Shown here piece after piece: positions 59,480 to 64,000 of a stretch of 64,000 nt of DNA; positions within the stretch are counted from its first letter, which is position 1; each line of letters opens with the position of its first letter. Source of the DNA: Populus alba. Its lineage: Eukaryota > Streptophyta > Magnoliopsida > Malpighiales > Salicaceae. Made by a program: the position numbers and the translations under genes. The notes under the pieces were generated by a model. The model was not told the origin of the DNA. It made no database searches and saw nothing but the letters and a program-made list of their open reading frames with translations. The stretch covers positions 3,162,001 through 3,226,000 of the forward strand of contig NC_133296.1 in the NCBI RefSeq assembly GCF_005239225.2, read 5' to 3'.

Positions 59480-59580
59480 ACTGCTATTAGTTGAAGCTGC
59501 CAGCATGATCTGAGTTTTCCTTGGTTTTCCTATACGGGAAAGACTAGATCATGTGGCAGTTTCACCTATTGATGGTAGTA
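59480..59580 (+). ncRNA. MIR167: MIR167 precursor hairpin
   Basis: The mature miR167 lies at 59492-59512 (begins TGAAGCTGCCAGCATGATC, ends TG). The star strand is on the 3' arm at about 59546-59566 (AGATCATGTGGCAGTTTCAC...). The arms pair throughout with one G:U pair and one bulged G, leave the usual 2-nt overhang at one end, and are joined by a loop of about 33 nt with its own short stem (TTTCC/GGAAA). Pairing continues below the duplex (CTATTAG / CTATTGATGG). miR167 directs cleavage of ARF6 and ARF8 transcripts in auxin response, flower and root development (known). The 3'-terminal G distinguishes it from family members ending in A or U. The primary transcript probably extends downstream; a donor-like GAG/GTATGT lies near 59674. 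Confidence 0.95.
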
Positions 59581-60543
59581 TGGAAAACCCTAATCAGAAC
59601 CCTAATTTCCTCCACTGATCTATCTCTGCGAACCCCATTAGGGTTCGGCCTTGGAGAAGAAAACACTAGATGAGGTATGTCTTCTTTTTCCTGTTTGATT
59701 TTCACTGATCTGTGTATGTGTTTCCTTATTGTTCTTTTCTCCACCACCAGCTGCTCTTTTATATATGATGGGATGTTTTTTCCTTGTAGTATCTTGAAGT
59801 TGTTTCTGTGCCGTACTGCTGTGTTGTGTTCTTCTTATCCATGTCAAAGTTTGTTAAAGAATAGCAAGATGTGATCTTTTAGGGTTGTAACTGACGAGAT
59901 TTTTGTCTTAACTTGGTTGGTGCTTTTGAGATCTATCTTCCCGTGCCTTGAAGAGAGTGTGCCCTTTCATATTGGAAGAGAGCGCCTTTATATAATTTCT
60001 CCATTACAGTTCATGTCAATTTCTGTGTAGTTGGTCATGCATATCCCTTTGCACATCACTGAGAGCCTAATTTCAGCTATGATTTCATTTTTAGTAGAGA
60101 CGGTATTTCAAGTATAGGTAAATACATACATATCACTAATTTAGTTGTTTTTTCCTATTATGTTTTTTTTTTTTTTTTTTCATCTTGTCTCACTTGTAAC
60201 ACACTTATTTTGTTTTTCTGTAATTAATTATTCAACTCTTTAGAGTTCATCTTTTACATAACTACTTTTTAATTAATATACTCGATTATTATTAAAAAAA
60301 AAACATCATGCATGTTCAATCTTCCATCTAGACAGTCTTATTTTATTTGTTGAGTATTGGGACTGGATACATTATGTTTTATGCCAAGGATCATCCTGAA
60401 AATATAACCAAAATACAACTTAGTACAAAATATGTGGGATGATAATGCTCATATACGGATTGATGTCTACTTGTCAAATTGAGACTGATTGCCTGGAAGA
60501 TCACATATATAGCTAGCTGATATATATCGATATGGAGAATAAA

Positions 60544-60586
<43 letters not shown>

Positions 60587-62505
60587 AGAGTATGGAGTGT
60601 GTTTTGTTCTGGAGTCAACAAATTATATATAATAATGAAAATGGCTAGCAATAGCATGACTGCAGATGCATGAAATATAGGAGCAGGCACTGCTGGACGA
60701 AAAATTAATGCAACTTGATCAGAAATGAATATATAGAGCCTCAGATCTAGTACTAGAGGATAGCACAAATTTCCTACTTTTATGTTTTTTCTTAGGAAAA
60801 ACATATTAGAGTAGGACCTTGAAACGCACACCCCCTATGGAATAATATCATTAGTGCTCCAGGGGATCTCCCGTTGGAATGCAAGCCAAGATCCCATTTT
60901 GGATTCTCAAACTCTCTAGTAAAAGATTAAAAAAAAAACCAATTTTTATTTACTGTGTAGATATTTGTGATGGATGCATAATTGTAATATAAATTTGTAT
61001 CAAATGTGTTACATCAAGTAATTAGAACAAGCTGCAGCAACGTGCTCTATAAACCATTAGTTTTATGAGGTTTAGTTCTTAATTGCAATCATTATCATCC
61101 AACCGACCTTTATCTAAATCTCAAGGTCAAACTAGATGACAAATTCTAATAAATTTAGGTCGAATTAGATGAAAGAACACGTATATATGGTTTATTCCTT
61201 TCTAGTATCGGCCTCTCATTTTCTTGGTCGAGTCCATATTTTCTATACTTTTTCCTTTTTTTCTCTAGAAAAACATCAATTAATTATATGTGGTGATTAT
61301 TGATATCCTGATTTGTTGTTCTTGCCTAAGATAAGTTTTGCCCTTCTTTTTCTTGTTGGGGTTTGAGATCGATGAAGCACAAGTTTCTTTGAGGAAGTTA
61401 GAATATGGTCAATTTTCTCTACGCCATGAACTCCATGGCACTGCCTCATATGTGAGACTATATATTTTCTTCCTCCATCTGTTTGGATCTCTCTTACGTG
61501 TATAGATATATAATGCCTGCCTGCCTTGTGAGATTTGTTCTTGTTGCAATTTAGGGGAAGAGCATAAGTTTGCTGATTAATTTGAGTGTCTCTTAATTAC
61601 TTATTCACTTTCGTTTTTTTTTTTTAATCTTGCTTCATTTTTCAAAAGAAAAACTCTGTTTAAGTATAACATCCTTACTTACACTTATTATGTATTGAAA
61701 AGTCTATATTTTCAAAAGCCTTTATCTCTGTAGATGATTCCTTTTCCCTTTACTCATGATCATGTAGATGTGTCTAGCTAGTACAATTATAAATTCTCTT
61801 TCGACCTTAATTATTTAACTGTTTCAGTTTTTTTGTTTGAGCGATTCTCATTGGATGTGGAAGGCTTTACTCAAGGGGCATGCTAATAAAGAATACATAT
61901 AGCTCAAGCACTGGATTAAGTGACGGCCATTTAATCTCTAGTACTAGTGCAGATCCATTTCAAAAGTATGGTGACAACATAAGGAGCCTGCTTGTGAGTT
62001 GCACGACATTAAACATTAATGCTCAATGTAATTTAATTTATGGTGTTTCTCTTTACTTTGGTTGTTGTAGGATGTTACATGTTTTGTCTTTGTCTCGAAG
62101 CTCGATCTGGATAGGCTCCATGAAACCTTTCTAAGATTCCCAAAGACAGTACCCAAGTCAAAGAAACGTCACCGATCGGCCTCTCATGTATTTTCTTTGT
62201 CTTCTTCTTAATTTCAGGTACTGGAAGACAAGGTTTCTGGGTTCCTTGAAAGAGTTCGTTACAAGACATTAATGGGACTCTCACATGAACTCTACTAACC
62301 CTAGCAGGCATATATATCTTCTTGACTCTGGCATTGTTGTTCAGTTACTTACAATTACTCATTGGTCTGTACTTGGAACATATATATTTAGGCTGCCAAA
62401 AGAATTTCAACGCCATGGTTTGAACTTTGAAGTCAGAAGCCATAGCATAAGCCGATAATTAGCACTAATTAACTTCTTCATTTCAGGGATTTGACTACTT
62501 AAGTT
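59581..62505. other. Region downstream of MIR167, no protein gene recognised
   Basis: T-rich sequence with possible introns of the primary miRNA transcript (donor-like site near 59674; polypyrimidine tracts with AG, for example near 62218). Short open stretches at 61880-62134 and 62080-62200 look mildly coding but match no family I know. Confidence 0.4.
60548..60580. repeat. (TG)n microsatellite
   Basis: About 16 uninterrupted TG units. Confidence 0.95.
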
Positions 62506-62790
62506 ATGGTGCTGACCCTTTTTGGCATTAATGTATCAGTTAGCACCCAGAAAAGTAAAGTGGGTGATTCACTGTTTTCTCAAAAAATAAAAAAAATTGA
62601 TGCTCTGGAAAGGAATCTCAGTGTAAGATCTTATACACAGAAATTATGCTGGTCAGCTCCTTTTCTTTACAATATCCCACAAGGTTTTATACAGGGTGCT
62701 GAGGAAGACGTGATTTCAAGTACTATATTTGGATTGCTTATGGATGGATTTCTGTTTCTTGTGGACCACTACGATGGAACCTTTTCTTGA
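62506..62790 (+). CDS. Unrecognised open frame, possibly a gene relic
   Basis: A 94-codon frame reads VLTLFGINVSVSTQ, then KKIDALERNLSVRSYTQKL and IFGLLMDGFLFLVDHYDG. A different frame just downstream (62729-62917) reads LKTVEDELLWLKETHRQL, so a frameshift between two parts of one former coding sequence is possible. No family recognised; no splice partners identified. Confidence 0.2.
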   Translation: MVLTLFGINVSVSTQKSKVGDSLFSQKIKKIDALERNLSVRSYTQKLCWSAPFLYNIPQGFIQGAEEDVISSTIFGLLMDGFLFLVDHYDGTFS

Positions 62791-62917
62791 AAAAAAACAA
62801 GATAGGTCTTCATTGATGAAATTAAAAACCGTAGAGGATGAGTTACTGTGGCTCAAAGAAACCCACAGACAGCTAACTATGTATCGGTACACAACTCATG
62901 TGAATTATGCAACTTAA

Positions 62918-64000
62918 CCCTTCTTAACAATTTATAGATGAAAATATTAGAACAAGTGGATAGTTTCGCATGTTTATCCTCCGTGACTGCTATTTAATTT
63001 TGTTCAATTTATCGTATTTTTTGTAAAATCAGCAGCAGAAGGCAATACATACATACATTTATTTATTTTATTTATTTTTGACGTTTCTACATATTTGACC
63101 ACTCATATTTTAGTGTCATCGATTGTGTTTCCCAGCATCACAAGAAATTACGACAATGACAACACTTGCTAATTGTTTCATGTACTGCTTAAGAGTAAAG
63201 AATGATAATCTGCTCTTTCCAATTAGTTAATTTATTTTAAGTTTTAATACTTCGTATATGCATACATTAAAGAAGAATTAGACTCATTTTTCTACACAAG
63301 AACAACAAAAGAACACTCATTTTAAGCTGCTAGCTAGCTCTTTTGTATCTTTTCGCCAATCTATTATTTTCCAATTGGTGTCCTATTAATTAATGCAATT
63401 GCTGCAGTAAACTCACTCTACAAAGTAAATAATGATAGCCACACCACCATTGAAGAGCCTCCTCCTTTCAACCAGCTTCACATTGCCACAAACCACTACC
63501 ATTAACTTTGATTTTTTATACTGTTGTTTTGTGTATAAATATGCAGGTAGCTTATGATTATTGTGTGTGGAAAATATATAGAGAAACACCAGAGAAAAAG
63601 AAACTTTTGAGAGTTTTTTCAATATATATATAAGATTGTGTTTTCTACTATTAAAACGATTTATTTTATCTCCTGAATGTTTCTAACCCATCATTAGTGG
63701 ATTTTCCCACCAACATATATAACATTCATTGTATATAGTTCACTGATGAAGATCCATTGATTATTTATCACCAAATTTAAATCAGAGATACTAAACTATG
63801 TTTAATTGTGCTCAACTTAAGGTTTGGACTGCAAACTAGCTAGCTACAGGGGAACGTACAAAGATGACAGAGTGTGAGAATGGCTGGAGTTGGCATGCAT
63901 TTTCAAAGCATTACCTGCCTTGATCCAACTCCCAATTGCAAAAATAGAAAATGGATTGTATATATATATACTTGTCAGTGACCAAATTAAAGAAAAGATG
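62918..64000. other. AT-rich right edge
   Basis: No gene recognised. Contains short AT tracts and, at about 63873-63937, a weak foldback (GGAGTTGG/CCAACTCC) judged too short to call an RNA. Confidence 0.45.

Noticed and set aside
60391..60831. 146-codon minus-strand ORF downstream of MIR167
   Set aside because: Contains a Thr-His run from the TG microsatellite; the rest is low-complexity and matches no family.
63873..63937. Small foldback suspected as a second microRNA
   Set aside because: Only 8 bp pair continuously and no known miRNA sequence is present.
1..64000. CRISPR arrays, bacterial operons, phage or defence systems
   Set aside because: The window is plant nuclear DNA with spliced genes; no regularly spaced repeats or prokaryotic gene layout.

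Overview
The window reads as nuclear DNA of a woody eudicot, most likely a Salicaceae species such as poplar. Genes have many short introns with GT/AG borders, intergenic DNA is very AT-rich, and several dispersed repeats look like families I associate with Populus. The genus is an inference; no database search was possible. All spliced models were assembled by hand by requiring GT/AG borders, an unbroken reading frame and family motifs.

Layout. 1-4.9 kb is AT-rich with no secure gene. 5.2-19.3 kb carries TIM23 (+), a small secreted EGF-like protein (+, 6 exons), plastid ribose-5-phosphate isomerase (-) and a PITH-domain protein (+, 8 exons). From memory, TIM23, RPI and PITH correspond to three consecutive Arabidopsis loci (At3g04800, At3g04790, At3g04780), so this looks like old microsynteny. 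21.0-28.6 kb is an 18-exon cytosolic peptide:N-glycanase (-), convergent with the PITH gene. 32.0-35.1 kb is a CER2/CER26-like BAHD protein (+, 2 exons). 35.6-53.1 kb is an aldo-keto reductase (AKR) region built from a tandem segmental duplication. Unit A (38.5-47.1 kb) holds one intact 7-exon AKR. Unit B (47.8-53.1 kb) holds an AKR pseudogene that lost exons 4-6. Each unit also has an orphan AKR exon 1 and a tRNA-Gly(GCC) locus, which is intact in B and carries a 28-bp deletion in A.

53.1-64 kb is accessory DNA: a decayed plastid insertion (NUPT), a 1.58-kb non-autonomous CACTA element with a 3-bp target duplication, a TRIM retroelement, microsatellites, and a clear MIR167 gene at 59.5 kb with a TATA box about 150 bp upstream.

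The genes do not form a pathway. They cover mitochondrial import (TIM23), the plastid pentose phosphate/Calvin cycle (RPI), glycoprotein quality control (PNG1), cuticular wax elongation (CER2-like), carbonyl detoxification (AKR) and auxin-response control (miR167, known to target ARF6/ARF8). I found no wholly new system. The most informative structures are the AKR/tRNA duplication with opposite decay in its two halves, the TGACG cluster upstream of only the intact AKR, and the MIR167 locus.
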